Source of the DNA: an uncultured Clostridia bacterium
GTDB taxonomy: Bacteria; Bacillota; Clostridia; Lachnospirales; Lachnospiraceae
Assembly (NCBI GenBank): GCA_946629525.1
Contig: CAMOXU010000002.1
Coordinates: forward strand, 20,320 to 84,319
DNA: 64,000 bases
Reading direction: 5' to 3'
Shown: piece after piece, positions 53,179-62,820 of the stretch
Numbering within the stretch: the first letter of the stretch is position 1
How the letters are laid out: the number at the start of each line of letters is the position of its first letter
Position numbers and translations under genes: made by a program
The notes under the pieces: generated by a model
Database searches by the model: none
The model's input: only the letters and a program-made list of their open reading frames with translations
What the model was told of the DNA's origin: nothing

Positions 53179-53607
53179 ATGACAATTGAATTAATGATTG
53201 CAGTACCGCTATTTGTGCTTGCGGCGACAGGAAGGTATTTCATTTTCAGGAAGATGGGAATACCCGGATGGAAAAGCCTGATCCCGATCTACACCGATTA
53301 TCTGCTTTTCAGAGAATTGATCGGAGAAGGGTATTTCTGGGGATACGTCACTTCCTCTATGTCGGCCGTTATATGCAGTACACTTGTAATTATCGGTGTG
53401 TTATCCAGGCCGATGGAGATTCCTTTTGTGATCGCCGCAATACTTGCCTGCACGATCACGATCGCGATCCAGATCAAACTGCTCCACAGTCTGGCAAAGA
53501 GCTTCGGGCACGGAGTCGGCTATACATTCGGACTGGTAGTCGTTGAGCCGATCATGCTGATGATCCTTGGGCTTGAGCAGAACAGATATGCAAGAGCCGC
53601 TGCATGA
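53179..53607 (+). CDS. Small integral membrane protein (DUF5684-like)
   Basis: Four hydrophobic segments; FRKMGIPGWKSLIPIYTDYLLFR pattern. Confidence 0.65.
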   Translation: MTIELMIAVPLFVLAATGRYFIFRKMGIPGWKSLIPIYTDYLLFRELIGEGYFWGYVTSSMSAVICSTLVIIGVLSRPMEIPFVIAAILACTITIAIQIKLLHSLAKSFGHGVGYTFGLVVVEPIMLMILGLEQNRYARAAA

Positions 53608-53898
53608 TGAAAAAAGAGGGGACAATATAGTTCGGTATCCGAATGAATGCATGAAGGCGGACTTGCGAAAAAGGATTCTACGCGGTATATTGAAAAGTGA
53701 CCGGCGCATTCTTGTGTTTTTAACTTAGAATCAGCCCTGGAAGAAACTCATTCGTATGAATCAATGAATCGAAAATAAGCGTACGGATCAGTCCGGAAAA
53801 TGAATTTCCGGAAGATCGGAATACGTGCGGAGCCTGATTGAAAAGGTTCAACAGCAACTTCTGTCAGGAAAAGCGTAGAAGTATATGGAGGTTTTCAA

Positions 53899-54189
53899 AT
53901 GATAGATAATTACAAGGATATGGAACTTGGCGATGAGATGATTTCTGAAGTGACGGGCGGTGCGATCGCGAATGTCGCTACACTGCGCTACTCAGACGAG
54001 ATCTATGCGGATGCCGGAATCAGCGTGCGCAGGAAGGGCGGAAACAAGTACGAATACGAGTACCAGGGAAAGCGTATTACCCTCAAGAAGGCGAATGCGA
54101 TCATGTCTGATCTCGGATTCGAGGTAAAGTCTGAGAATGGCAAAGTCAATTACTATTACAAGGGAACATACATGATGTCTCAGGAGTGA
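53899..54189 (+). CDS. Small peptide with bacteriocin-type double-glycine leader (96 aa)
   Basis: MIDNYKDMELGDEMISEVTGG|AIANVATLRYSDEIYADAG...; RBS ATGGAGG upstream; terminator downstream. Confidence 0.62.
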   Translation: MIDNYKDMELGDEMISEVTGGAIANVATLRYSDEIYADAGISVRRKGGNKYEYEYQGKRITLKKANAIMSDLGFEVKSENGKVNYYYKGTYMMSQE

Positions 54190-54225
54190 TTGGCAGGTCA
54201 CGGCACATGAGACAGATTACATGAG

Positions 54226-54270
54226 AAAAAAGGTCTGCGGCACACTTTTGTGCAGCAGGCCTTTCTTTTT
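54226..54270 (+). terminator. Terminator after GG-leader peptide gene
   Basis: AAAGGTCTGCGGCACACTTTTGTGCAGCAGGCCTTTCTTTTT. Confidence 0.8.
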
Positions 54271-54374
54271 GCGCGATGCGCGGTATGGATGGGACTCTGT
54301 AAATATGCTATGATATACGTAAGAAAAGTCACTGCGGATCTGCCTGATCCTGCGTTAAAGAGGAGATACAGACT

Positions 54375-55046
54375 ATGAGTATGGATAGATATGAAGAAGC
54401 ATATGAGAAGATACGGCTTGCCCGGGAAAGTGCCGCTTCCGGCGACACGGAACAGGCTCTTTTGTATATAGAAGAGGCCCTTGCCCTCGACCCGGGCAAT
54501 CCGGATGCCTGGATCGAAAAAATGCGTGCCGTCAAAGGCTCTGTCGCAGATCCCGCGTGCAGGGAAGTCTATACTGCAGGACAGAATGCCATCCGATGCG
54601 CAGGAGAGGACGAGGCGGAGATCGAGCGTCTGGTTTATGCCCTTTATCTGGTCCGCGCGCAGGAGCTTATGGGAACCGCGGGGGAGAAGCTTGCGTCCCT
54701 GAAAGCAGAGGAAGCTGCGGCTGCGGAGAAGGTGGGAGAGATAGAGACAGGTATATCTTCGGAATCGTTGTGCGAAGAGGAACCCGACGGGAGCTTTGCA
54801 GATGAGATAAAAGCGCTGGACGCTCTCGCCTCCACCCATGCGCTCTCCCTGATCCTCTCGGTTCCGGATGAGAAAATAAAAGCTTACCCGGAGCTTGCGT
54901 CTGTTGTCGGGGGATGTGCGGCGGAATACGAGAAGGTCTCAGATGCGCTTGCCGCATGCCTTAAGGACGGCGGATTTGCGCTTACCGACGGTGCGAAGGA
55001 GGCCAGAGAGCATATCCTCGGGAAGATAAGGGCGAAGATGGCCTGA
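54375..55046 (+). CDS. TPR-like protein, unknown function
   Basis: AYEKIRLARESAASGDTEQALLYIEEALALDPGNPDAWIEKMRA. Confidence 0.68.
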   Translation: MSMDRYEEAYEKIRLARESAASGDTEQALLYIEEALALDPGNPDAWIEKMRAVKGSVADPACREVYTAGQNAIRCAGEDEAEIERLVYALYLVRAQELMGTAGEKLASLKAEEAAAAEKVGEIETGISSESLCEEEPDGSFADEIKALDALASTHALSLILSVPDEKIKAYPELASVVGGCAAEYEKVSDALAACLKDGGFALTDGAKEAREHILGKIRAKMA

Positions 55047-55200
55047 CCCGACGGTTTGTTTCGATGCGATGGGTAAAGATGGCCTGACCCGACGGTTTGT
55101 TTCGATGCGATGGGTAAAGATGGAATGACCCGACAGACTGGGTTCGATGAAGTGGCGAAGATGGAATGACCCGACAGATTGGTTTTGATGAGATTGGGAA
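55037..55200 (+). repeat. Four direct 41-bp repeats starting inside the 3' end of the TPR-like gene
   Basis: GATGGCCTGACCCGACGGTTTGTTTCGATGCGATGGGTAAA starts at 55037, 55078, 55119 and 55160; first two copies identical apart from the leading edge, last two diverged. Confidence 0.92.
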
Positions 55201-55285
55201 TCACGATTATGGGTCTTCGCAAGGCATTTGGAAGAAAGCGTAATGCCATACGGGGAATAAAAGTGTAAAATGTCCGGAAAAGGAT

Positions 55286-55382
55286 AAAAAAGCTGCCGCA
55301 TCCTGAGGCACACTTCTTTTCTGACAGAATAGAAAAATTCTGCTGTCGGAAGAGAAGCCGTCATGGGATGCGGCAGCTTTTT
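55286..55382. terminator. Long bidirectional hairpin
   Basis: AAAAAGCTGCCGCATCC...GGATGCGGCAGCTTTTT with an internal CTGACAG...CTGCTGTCGG hairpin. Confidence 0.65.
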
Positions 55383-55512
55383 ATGAATATTTTACTGTGA
55401 AAGTCCAGAAAACGCCGCCTGAAAGGAGGCGGAGGCTGGTACCTTTCACGTATACGCAGTGCACTTAGCGAATGCAAGCCACAGGCGCAGCATGAGGTTG
55501 GTGCACCACCGT

Positions 55513-57207
55513 TTAGTTCAGAATTTCATGATGCACGACCATTGTATCGCGGTCGATCGGAGCAAATACGTATCCGCGCTCCATGTATCCCTCGATGATT
55601 CCAGGAAGGGCTTCGAGCGTAGCCTCCTTCATGGGACCGTCATGGCAGAGCATGATGATATTTTCTGCACTGCAGTCCAGGGCGATCGCCACCTCTTCTT
55701 CCGCGCTGAGCATCTCGCCGTCACCGCACTCGCCGTTCCAGTCGTAATACTGGTAGCCGCGGGCCTGCACTTCCTCGGCCAGCTTAGCCATGATCCCCTG
55801 CGAGTAGCGTGCGGATCTGGTATTGGAGGATCCGCCCGGAAAACGGATGAAGCAGGGAACGTAGCCGATCTGGTCGTGGACGACATTTGCGATCTCCTGC
55901 AGATCGAAGAAGTAATCCTCCTCAGATTTGTAGATCTCAAAGGAATGGCTCGACGTATGCATCCCGATCGTATGACCGCGCTGATAAGCCTCGGCGATCA
56001 GGTAGGAGTACTCCGGGCTCTGGTTGGTGACGAAGAAGGTCGCCTTTACGTTGTATGCGTCCAGGACGTCCAGGAACTGTTCCGTCAGATAGGACGGGCC
56101 GTCGTCGAATGTCAGGTAGACCGTCTTTGTCCCGTTGCTCTCCATGTTCCAGTCGGTGACATACGGAGTCACCGCGTTGACGGAACGGGGATCTGCCAGC
56201 ACCTCATCGGAAAGACCTGCCGGGTTGTTCGGATCGTAGCCCAGATCCGTCGTGCTGTCCGTCTGTGCGGGATTTTCAGCTGTGCTTTCTGCGGCGGCAT
56301 TTGCCGCAGCACCGCTGGCTGTTTCGCCTGTTGCAGCGGCATTTGTACTGTCTGTCTGCGCTGTGACAGCAGCGGTCTCTGTTTTTTGCGCGCCGCTTTG
56401 CTGCGCGTCGTCCTTATTGCCGCCGAAGATTTTGGTCAGGAGCACGATGGCAAGGATCACTATGATGACCAGAAGTCCGAGTGAAATCATTCTGGTGATC
56501 CGCTCTCTGCGCTCTTCCTCCGCTCTCTTTACGGCGGCTCTGCGGCGGACGCGGGCTGCAGATTCTTTCGCAGCCTGTTCTGTGTCCTCTTCGTCCAGCA
56601 GAAGATCTATGTCAGCTGATTCGGATTTCCTGTTGTCGGAAGAAATCTTCTTCTTTGGCTTCGGAGTGCCGCCAGCAGCTTTTCTTTTTGCGGGCTGTGT
56701 TTCGCCGGAAGCTTTCCGTTTTACAGGCTGTGTTTCGTCTGCAGTCTTCTGTCTGACAGGCTGTGTCTCGTCAGCAGTCTTCCGTCTGACAGACTGTATC
56801 TCGTCAGCGGCCTTCCGCCTTACAGGCTGGGCTTCGTCAGCGGCCTTCCGCCTTACAGGCTGGGCTTCGTCTGAAGTCTTCCGCCTTGCGGGCTGCTGCC
56901 CCTCAGCGGATTTCCTTTTTGTCGGCTGAATATCCGTCCGGGAGCTCTTCTCGGGTGATTGAGAGTCCGCCGGGACTTTCTTCACAGCCTTCTTTTTTAC
57001 CGGCTGCTTTCCGGCCGGAGCTTTCTTATTCGTACCCTGCGTACCGCCTGCAGTCTTTTTCGCGGTTCTTTCCGCGTTCTGTCCGGAAGCCTTTTTCACG
57101 GCATCCATGAGCTTCTTCTCGGATGTCTTTGTATCGGAAGAGAGCGCTTTCTGATTTTCATTTTCCTGATCTGCACCGGAATGATCATTCCGCGGTATAT
57201 CGTCCAT
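55513..57207 (-). CDS. Polysaccharide deacetylase (NodB) with cytoplasmic repeat region and TM anchor
   Basis: KTVYLTFDDGPSYLTEQFLDVLDAYNVKATFFVTNQ, HTIGMHTSSH, FIRFPGGSSNT; N-terminal QPVRRKAADEA 11-aa repeats (about 56680-56900); TM MISLGLLVIIVILAIVLLTKIFGG. Confidence 0.9.
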   Translation of the reverse strand: MDDIPRNDHSGADQENENQKALSSDTKTSEKKLMDAVKKASGQNAERTAKKTAGGTQGTNKKAPAGKQPVKKKAVKKVPADSQSPEKSSRTDIQPTKRKSAEGQQPARRKTSDEAQPVRRKAADEAQPVRRKAADEIQSVRRKTADETQPVRQKTADETQPVKRKASGETQPAKRKAAGGTPKPKKKISSDNRKSESADIDLLLDEEDTEQAAKESAARVRRRAAVKRAEEERRERITRMISLGLLVIIVILAIVLLTKIFGGNKDDAQQSGAQKTETAAVTAQTDSTNAAATGETASGAAANAAAESTAENPAQTDSTTDLGYDPNNPAGLSDEVLADPRSVNAVTPYVTDWNMESNGTKTVYLTFDDGPSYLTEQFLDVLDAYNVKATFFVTNQSPEYSYLIAEAYQRGHTIGMHTSSHSFEIYKSEEDYFFDLQEIANVVHDQIGYVPCFIRFPGGSSNTRSARYSQGIMAKLAEEVQARGYQYYDWNGECGDGEMLSAEEEVAIALDCSAENIIMLCHDGPMKEATLEALPGIIEGYMERGYVFAPIDRDTMVVHHEILN

Positions 57208-57371
57208 GATGCAGTCTCCTTTCTATCAAGAACGCTTATGCGTTTCTCCATTCATTATACATGGAAAAATTCAAATCGCAAAGCGGAAGGGAGATTTCGT
57301 AAATCTTATCTTTGCCCGTATCTTTGCAGCGGTATCCGAGAGAATTTCAGTCTTTTGCGAGCGCTCGCCCT

Positions 57372-58721
57372 TTACGTATTCCGGCGGATCATCGCCAGCA
57401 CCTGCGGCAGCGCCTGCTCCTTCGGAACCCCGGCCAGCCGGAGCGCATGGCCGTAATCGAGCGCTTCCTTAAAGAGAGGACCGGGCCTGATTCCTGCCGC
57501 AACCAGATCTCTTCCCTGTACATAGGGGCGGGACATCAGGTCATCGTAGGAGGCGAGCATCTCGCGGAGGATCGATTCCTCCGGATAATTACGATCCGGG
57601 AGAGCTCTTCCGAGATAATCCGCTTTTGCCAGCAGAAGGAGGTCCTCCGGGCAGACGGACCGGTCAAAGAGCTTCATAAAGGCCTTTCTGCCGGAATTCT
57701 GGGCGGCAAGCATGTTCGGCTTCATGTGGAGCTCTGTCATGTTGAGGACGTATTTAGCCAGAGCCGTCTCCGAAGTTAGCCGGGAAATGAACCTTGAAAC
57801 GATCGGCAGACCTTCCTCCTCGTGTCCATAGGAATGGATTTTTCCATCGATGATCTCTGTCGTCACGGCCTTCCCGAAGTCGTGGACCAGAGCGGCGTAC
57901 ATGAAATAGCGGGGCTCTCCGGCCAGGGCCCTGAGACTCGCTGCTTCGTTCAGGACGAGCATGGTGTGATTCCAGACATCGCCCTCCGGATGATGCGAGG
58001 GCGGCTGGGCAACGCCGATCAGGTCCTCCATCTCAGGGAACCATGTATGAAGCTGCTCCATCCGGCGCATCTCCTCGAAAAAGACGGACGGCTGTCCGGC
58101 CTTCAGGAGCGCTTTCTCGAGCTCCCCGGTGATGCGTTCCATCGAGAGGGCGGAGAGATCCATTGTCTTGCCAAGGGAAATGGTCTCCTCCGCAATGCGG
58201 AAGCCGAACCGGGACGCAAACTGGGCGGCGCGGAGGACCCGGAGCGGATCCTCCACGAATGTCTCTGCATTGACGTGGCGGATGATACCTTTTTCGAGGT
58301 CCTCTCTGCCGCCGAAGAAATCCAGGATCTCACCGGTAAGGACGTCCTCCATCATCGCGTTGATCGTGAAATCGCGGCGGAGCGCGGCCTTTTCCGGACC
58401 GATAAAGGGATCCGTGATTACCTCGAAATCCTTGTGTCCGCGGCCGATGGCATTTTCCATGCGCGGCAGCGCGATGTCTACATCATAGTGCCTGAGCCCG
58501 TAGATCCCGAAGCTTGCGCCCATGACGGTGACTTCGCCGAGACCGGAGAGAATATTCTTCAACTCCTCGGCGGGAATGCCGTGTATCTCGATATCTATGT
58601 CTTTATTTTCTATGCCGAGCAGGCGGTCGCGAACGAGCCCGCCCACATAGAAGGTGCGGCCGCCGGAGAGTGCGACCTGCCGGGCGATTTTGACCGCCAT
58701 CTGTTCATTTTTATCCTGCAT
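57372..58721 (-). CDS. cca: CCA-adding enzyme/tRNA nucleotidyltransferase with HD domain
   Basis: YVGGLVRDRLLGIENKDIDIEIHG, RRDFTINAM, EDPLRVLRAAQFASRFGF, HHPEGDVWNHTMLVL, LVHDFGK. Confidence 0.88.
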   Translation of the reverse strand: MQDKNEQMAVKIARQVALSGGRTFYVGGLVRDRLLGIENKDIDIEIHGIPAEELKNILSGLGEVTVMGASFGIYGLRHYDVDIALPRMENAIGRGHKDFEVITDPFIGPEKAALRRDFTINAMMEDVLTGEILDFFGGREDLEKGIIRHVNAETFVEDPLRVLRAAQFASRFGFRIAEETISLGKTMDLSALSMERITGELEKALLKAGQPSVFFEEMRRMEQLHTWFPEMEDLIGVAQPPSHHPEGDVWNHTMLVLNEAASLRALAGEPRYFMYAALVHDFGKAVTTEIIDGKIHSYGHEEEGLPIVSRFISRLTSETALAKYVLNMTELHMKPNMLAAQNSGRKAFMKLFDRSVCPEDLLLLAKADYLGRALPDRNYPEESILREMLASYDDLMSRPYVQGRDLVAAGIRPGPLFKEALDYGHALRLAGVPKEQALPQVLAMIRRNT

Positions 58722-58790
58722 AGTGTGATGACCTCAGTGATAATTGCCTGTGTTGTTCCTGCGAAAATCTCCTGACATGGATTCATATGG

Positions 58791-58854
58791 CAGGGGATTG
58801 CGAAAGTCTGTGCTTCATACAATTTCACTCCGCACAGAGTTTCGCAAGAGCCTG
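58791..58854. repeat. Imperfect palindrome (REP-like family)
   Basis: CAGGGGATTGCGAAAGTCTGTGC...GCACAGAGTTTCGCAAGAGCCTG. Confidence 0.65.
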
Positions 58855-58885
58855 ATTCGTATGGCGGCAGCCGGGATTCGAAAAT

Positions 58886-58936
58886 GCCTCGGCAGGGTGT
58901 GAAGCACATCCCCCTTTGCGCGGCCGCGATCCGCCG
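58886..58936 (-). repeat. Second copy of the 16622 hairpin element (5' half)
   Basis: Minus strand CGGCGGATCGCGGCCGCGCAAAGGGGGATGTGCTTCACACCCTGCCGAGGC versus CGGCGGATCGCAGCCGCGCAACTAGGAAGGTGTTCAGCACCTTGCCAGGC. Confidence 0.6.
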
Positions 58937-58950
58937 GAGATTTCGATATC

Positions 58951-60231
58951 TTATTGTATCTTCATCATCTCCCCGCACAGATATTCGATATTATAGTCTG
59001 AATGCTCGACTTCCTTCGAGTAGATCTTCGCGTTCCATATGCGGTCATTGAGGTCAAAATGTCCCCCGTTCCGCACGAACCTGGCAGCATCCAGATCTCG
59101 GATCACCAGCATACCGAACACTGCGAATCGTGCCTTGTCGAGGATACTGCCGTCGTAAGATGCGAGCGGAAAGTAGCGGAACACGAAATATACGAGCAGA
59201 TGCTCATAGGCAGACATCCGGCAGTCCGGGGAAGAAAGCCATGCCTCCTGCGCATTCAGATAGGAAGCTTCGGAAGGGAACTCTCTGTCAAGGGAAGCAA
59301 GCTCCTTCGTCCATCGGTCGGTAAGGATTTCCATGCCGGACAGGATCTCCATCCGTTTTTTCAAATGATCGAGTCTGCTGCAGCGCACTGCTTCCAAAAG
59401 TTCTGAGTCTTCCGGGAACGGAAGGATTCCTTTCGCATCGAGGGAAGGGCCAGGTCCTTTCGCACAGGCATCTCTCGCCTCCGGCGTGATCTCCGGGTGC
59501 TCTGAGCCCGTGTACAGGCAGACAAGCTCCGGAAGACGCGTGTGCAGAAGCTCAGGCCGCTCTTCCGCAAGATCGAGTATGCGCTGGGCTTCCGTACAGA
59601 GGGCGAGAAAGTGGCCGATCCGGTCTGCGAGATCGATCCGGCGGTTCTCAAGGATGCGGATCGAGGCACTGCGGATGAGAGAGATTGCGCGGAAAAAAGC
59701 TTCGTCCGTTTCTTCTTCTGCGGAAGGATCGCTGGACGCGCCGGCTGTTTCGAAGTCTTCGCCGATCTCCGTCTCCACGAAACCGATCGGTATGTCGGAC
59801 AGAAACATCAGCCGTCCTGCCTCCTCACAGGAGACCGTGAGACTCTTTTCGACCGCGCTGTCAAATTCAAAGGAATACCGCGGATACTCCGAACAGATCC
59901 GGCAGAGTGCCTGCGGCCCCAGGTTCAGCACGATATCACAGAGATTCCGGCTGTTCAGGAACGGGCATCGGCCGCCGATCTTCAGCCGGTAGCTAGTCTC
60001 GCCGCCCTCGTCCCCGAAGAGATTGTCGTCGCCAGGGGCGTCGTCCGGTGAGACTTTTTCAACATGTGCCATGCACTCGCGCAGACGGTCTCCGAACGGT
60101 CCGGGAACGGATCTGTAATACCCGAAGGTATCATCGTCGATGTCGAGTTCCCAGCCGATGCAGCAGCAGTCGCTGCATTTGTCGGCGGTACAGAGAAAGT
60201 GGTCGTAAAAATCCGGCGTGCGAAGTAACAA
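58951..60231 (-). CDS. FliB/YkgJ-like Cys-rich protein (flagellin lysine-N-methylase family)
   Basis: CTADKCSDCCCIGWELDIDDDTFGYY...GGRCPFLNSRNLCDIVLNLGPQALCRICSEYPRY. Confidence 0.78.
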   Translation of the reverse strand: MLLRTPDFYDHFLCTADKCSDCCCIGWELDIDDDTFGYYRSVPGPFGDRLRECMAHVEKVSPDDAPGDDNLFGDEGGETSYRLKIGGRCPFLNSRNLCDIVLNLGPQALCRICSEYPRYSFEFDSAVEKSLTVSCEEAGRLMFLSDIPIGFVETEIGEDFETAGASSDPSAEEETDEAFFRAISLIRSASIRILENRRIDLADRIGHFLALCTEAQRILDLAEERPELLHTRLPELVCLYTGSEHPEITPEARDACAKGPGPSLDAKGILPFPEDSELLEAVRCSRLDHLKKRMEILSGMEILTDRWTKELASLDREFPSEASYLNAQEAWLSSPDCRMSAYEHLLVYFVFRYFPLASYDGSILDKARFAVFGMLVIRDLDAARFVRNGGHFDLNDRIWNAKIYSKEVEHSDYNIEYLCGEMMKIQ

Positions 60232-60420
60232 GAGGACCTCCGTAAGTGAAAATTTTTATTCTTCATCGCGCAATACTCGTGAATTTATAAGCTGCGGCAG
60301 CTAGAATTCCGCACTGCAATTTTCTCACATTCTGAACGAAACGGCAATCAACGGAGAGTAGAATGTGAAAATGGGCTCCGGAACCGGATTTTGGAGTTCA
60401 CAAAAAGTTCACAAATTTTA

Positions 60421-60447
60421 TTAGCACTCGCACTTGACGAGTGCTAA
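60421..60447 (+). promoter_or_regulatory. CIRCE operator (HrcA site)
   Basis: TTAGCACTC-GCACTTGAC-GAGTGCTAA, perfect 9-9-9. Confidence 0.97.
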
Positions 60448-60462
60448 TAGCGGTGCTATAGT
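60434..60462 (+). promoter_or_regulatory. SigmaA promoter overlapping CIRCE
   Basis: TTGACG (60434) - 17 nt - TATAGT (60457-60462). Confidence 0.85.
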
Positions 60463-60556
60463 ATGCATAGAACAAAGGAAACGGGATAACAAATGGAACC
60501 GGATCCGGAGTTCCCAAAAAGCAAACAACACAATTCATATATAGGAGGTAGTTATT

Positions 60557-61000
60557 ATGTTGATGCCCAGTATTTTCAGAACAAACGTATTTGATGATTT
60601 CTTTGAGGATCCGTTCAAGGAATTTGGAAGACACACGGTCGGCCGTCCGGTCAATGATCTGATGAAGACAGATATTAAGGAAAATGAGAACGGCTACGAA
60701 GTATCGATCGCAATGCCGGGTGTTAAGAAGGAAGACATTCAGGCAGAGCTCAAGGAAGGCTACCTGACAGTGACCGCTACCACGAAGCAGGACAAGGACG
60801 AGAAGGATGACAAGGGCAAATATATTCGCCGTGAGCGTTTCTACGGCACGGCAAAGAGAAGCTTCTTTGTCGGCGAGGATGTAAAGCAGGAGGATATCAA
60901 GGCGAAGTACACAGATGGTGTTCTGATTCTTGATGTTCCGAAGGTCCAGCCGAAGGTGGAAGAGGCGGAAGCACCGAAGTACATCGATATTCTCGGATGA
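60557..61000 (+). CDS. Hsp20/alpha-crystallin small heat shock protein
   Basis: DIKENENGYEVSIAMPGVKKEDIQAELKEGYLTVTATT...FYGTAKRSFFVGEDVKQEDIKAKYTDGVLILDVPK. Confidence 0.95.
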   Translation: MLMPSIFRTNVFDDFFEDPFKEFGRHTVGRPVNDLMKTDIKENENGYEVSIAMPGVKKEDIQAELKEGYLTVTATTKQDKDEKDDKGKYIRRERFYGTAKRSFFVGEDVKQEDIKAKYTDGVLILDVPKVQPKVEEAEAPKYIDILG

Positions 61001-61068
61001 TCGATGCCGAAAAGGTGTCGTTAAAAAATATGAACAGCTTATCCGGCAGAGCCGGACCAGTGATTCAG

Positions 61069-61100
61069 GCGGGGGCTGCGGGAGCGGCCCCCGCTTTTTT
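61069..61100 (+). terminator. Rho-independent terminator after hsp20
   Basis: GCGGGGGC...GCCCCCGCTTTTTT. Confidence 0.93.
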
Positions 61101-61185
61101 CAAAATGTGCAGGAACGCTTCGACGTTCTGACAGTGCCGCGCAGGGTGCAAAGCATTTTCCAAAGTGCGCGGTGAAGAATAAAAA

Positions 61186-61245
61186 CAGGTGCCTGTGAAA
61201 CTCTGTACCGGATTCTTATAAAGTACAGTGTTTTGCATTTACCTG
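61186..61245. repeat. Imperfect palindrome (same family as 58791 and 26558)
   Basis: CAGGTGCCTGTGAAACTCTGTACCGGATTCTTATAAAGTACAGTGTTTTGCATTTACCTG. Confidence 0.5.
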
Positions 61246-61278
61246 ATATTGATGAATAAACACGAGGGGTGATGCGAA

Positions 61279-62397
61279 ATGAGCGCAAAAAGAGATTATT
61301 ATGAAGTTCTTGGCGTCCCGAAGAACGCTGACGACTCCCGGATCAAGCGCGCGTATCGAAAACTCGCAAAAAAGTACCATCCGGACGTCAATGCGGACAA
61401 TAAGGCGGCTGAGGAAAAGTTCAAAGAGGTTCAGGAAGCCTACGAGGTCCTGAGTGATAAGGAGAAGAGGAAGGTCTATGACAAGTTCGGCTTTGCCGGC
61501 CTTGACCCTTCTATGGCCTGGAGTTCGCAGGGGGCAGGTGCCGGACAGCGTACAGGGACCGGCGGCTGGTCGCCTTTCGGAGATGGCGGCTTCTTCAGAG
61601 AGTACAGCGACGGCGGTACGCATCGGTATGAATACACAGGAAGAGGCGGAAGCCGGACCGGGCCGTACGGCTCTTTCGGGGACGGACAGTGGTCCGGGAC
61701 CCATGGTTTTTCCGGGGATGGAAGTGGATATCGGGAATTTCACTTTGAAGGCGGCGACATCGATGATATTCTCGAGCAGGTGTTTCGGAACCGGACCGGA
61801 GGAGCCTATACCGCGGGCGGCACAGGTTCCGGCGCAGACTACAGCGGATTCGGACGAAGAAGCGCAGGGACCGGCGGTACAGCTTCCCGGCGCGCGGATA
61901 AAGAGCCCTCGGCGGAGATCACGATCTCACTTCGGGAGGCATACTCCGGCTGTGACCGAATGGTACGGATGCAGAACCCGGACGGCAGCGTGACCCAGCT
62001 CAGCATGCATATTCCGGCAGGAATAGAGGAGGGCAAAAAAGTCCGGCTGGCGGGCAAGGGACCGCAGGGGAGCGATGTTTTCATATTAGTCCATGTTACC
62101 GAAGAGGAGGGCTTTGAACGGAAGGGAGACGATCTGTATACGACCGTGCGGATCCCGTACACGACGGCGGTCCTCGGCGGAACTGCGACTGTACGGACGA
62201 TGACGGGGAATGCAAAGTTCAGAATCAAGGAATATACGCAGGCCGGGTCGAAGATTCGTCTGCGCGGAAAGGGAATGCCCAACATGCGCAGACCGGAGAC
62301 ACGGGGCGATTTGTTCGTCACCGTGGAGATCGAGGTGCCGAAGTATCTGTCGCCGGAGGCGAAAGAGAAGCTTTCGGAGTTCGGGAAGCTGGTGTGA
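61279..62397 (+). CDS. DnaJ-class chaperone (CbpA-like: J domain, Gly-rich linker, C-terminal domains, no Zn fingers)
   Basis: [53 protein letters not shown]...; [23 protein letters not shown]. Confidence 0.92.
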   Translation: MSAKRDYYEVLGVPKNADDSRIKRAYRKLAKKYHPDVNADNKAAEEKFKEVQEAYEVLSDKEKRKVYDKFGFAGLDPSMAWSSQGAGAGQRTGTGGWSPFGDGGFFREYSDGGTHRYEYTGRGGSRTGPYGSFGDGQWSGTHGFSGDGSGYREFHFEGGDIDDILEQVFRNRTGGAYTAGGTGSGADYSGFGRRSAGTGGTASRRADKEPSAEITISLREAYSGCDRMVRMQNPDGSVTQLSMHIPAGIEEGKKVRLAGKGPQGSDVFILVHVTEEEGFERKGDDLYTTVRIPYTTAVLGGTATVRTMTGNAKFRIKEYTQAGSKIRLRGKGMPNMRRPETRGDLFVTVEIEVPKYLSPEAKEKLSEFGKLV

Positions 62398-62483
62398 GAG
62401 CCGGGTATGGAGAAGAAGCACAGATAAGGCCGGATAGTATGGATCGGAGCAGCTTTCGCAGTTCGGGAAGCTGGTGTAAGAGC
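62369..62483 (+). repeat. Duplicated 3' end of the DnaJ-like gene
   Basis: AGCTTTCGGAGTTCGGGAAGCTGGTGTGAGAGC (62369-62401) and AGCTTTCGCAGTTCGGGAAGCTGGTGTAAGAGC (62451-62483), 31/33 identical, spacing 82 bp. Confidence 0.92.
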
Positions 62484-62551
62484 GACCGATTTGGATAAAA
62501 AAAGAGCAGGCACACCGACACAACGAAAGTACATATAAGATCTTTGCAAAC

Positions 62552-62659
62552 AGCGGGAGCCAGGAAAGATACGAAAAAGCAGAATCAAGGACGGGATATA
62601 GAATAGCGGAATCCAGGAAAGGCGCGAAATAACAGGAATCAGGAAAAGATGCTTGGAAA
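62552..62659 (+). repeat. Four degenerate 26-27 bp direct repeats
   Basis: AGCGGGAGCCAGGAAAGATACGAAAA / AGCAGAATCAAGGACGGGATATAGAAT / AGCGGAATCCAGGAAAGGCGCGAAATA / ACAGGAATCAGGAAAAGATGC. Confidence 0.65.
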
Positions 62660-62820
62660 AATACCGTTTATGCTGTACACTTTATGTCGCCTGTAAAACG
62701 GATCAAAGAAACCTGTCAGAGAGACCGTATGATCAGGTAATTGTGAAATTCCGTGTGGATTTTCCATGAAGCATGGCGCTTCACGAACGACTATCCGCAG
62801 GATTGATGAAAGGAACACTC

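Noticed and set aside
55037-55200. CRISPR array
   Set aside because: Contiguous 41-bp tandem units with no unique spacers and degenerate later copies; no cas genes seen.
55459-58775. Plus-strand ORFs of 317-341 aa over the deacetylase and cca genes
   Set aside because: Antisense to well-supported conserved genes; no recognisable motifs.
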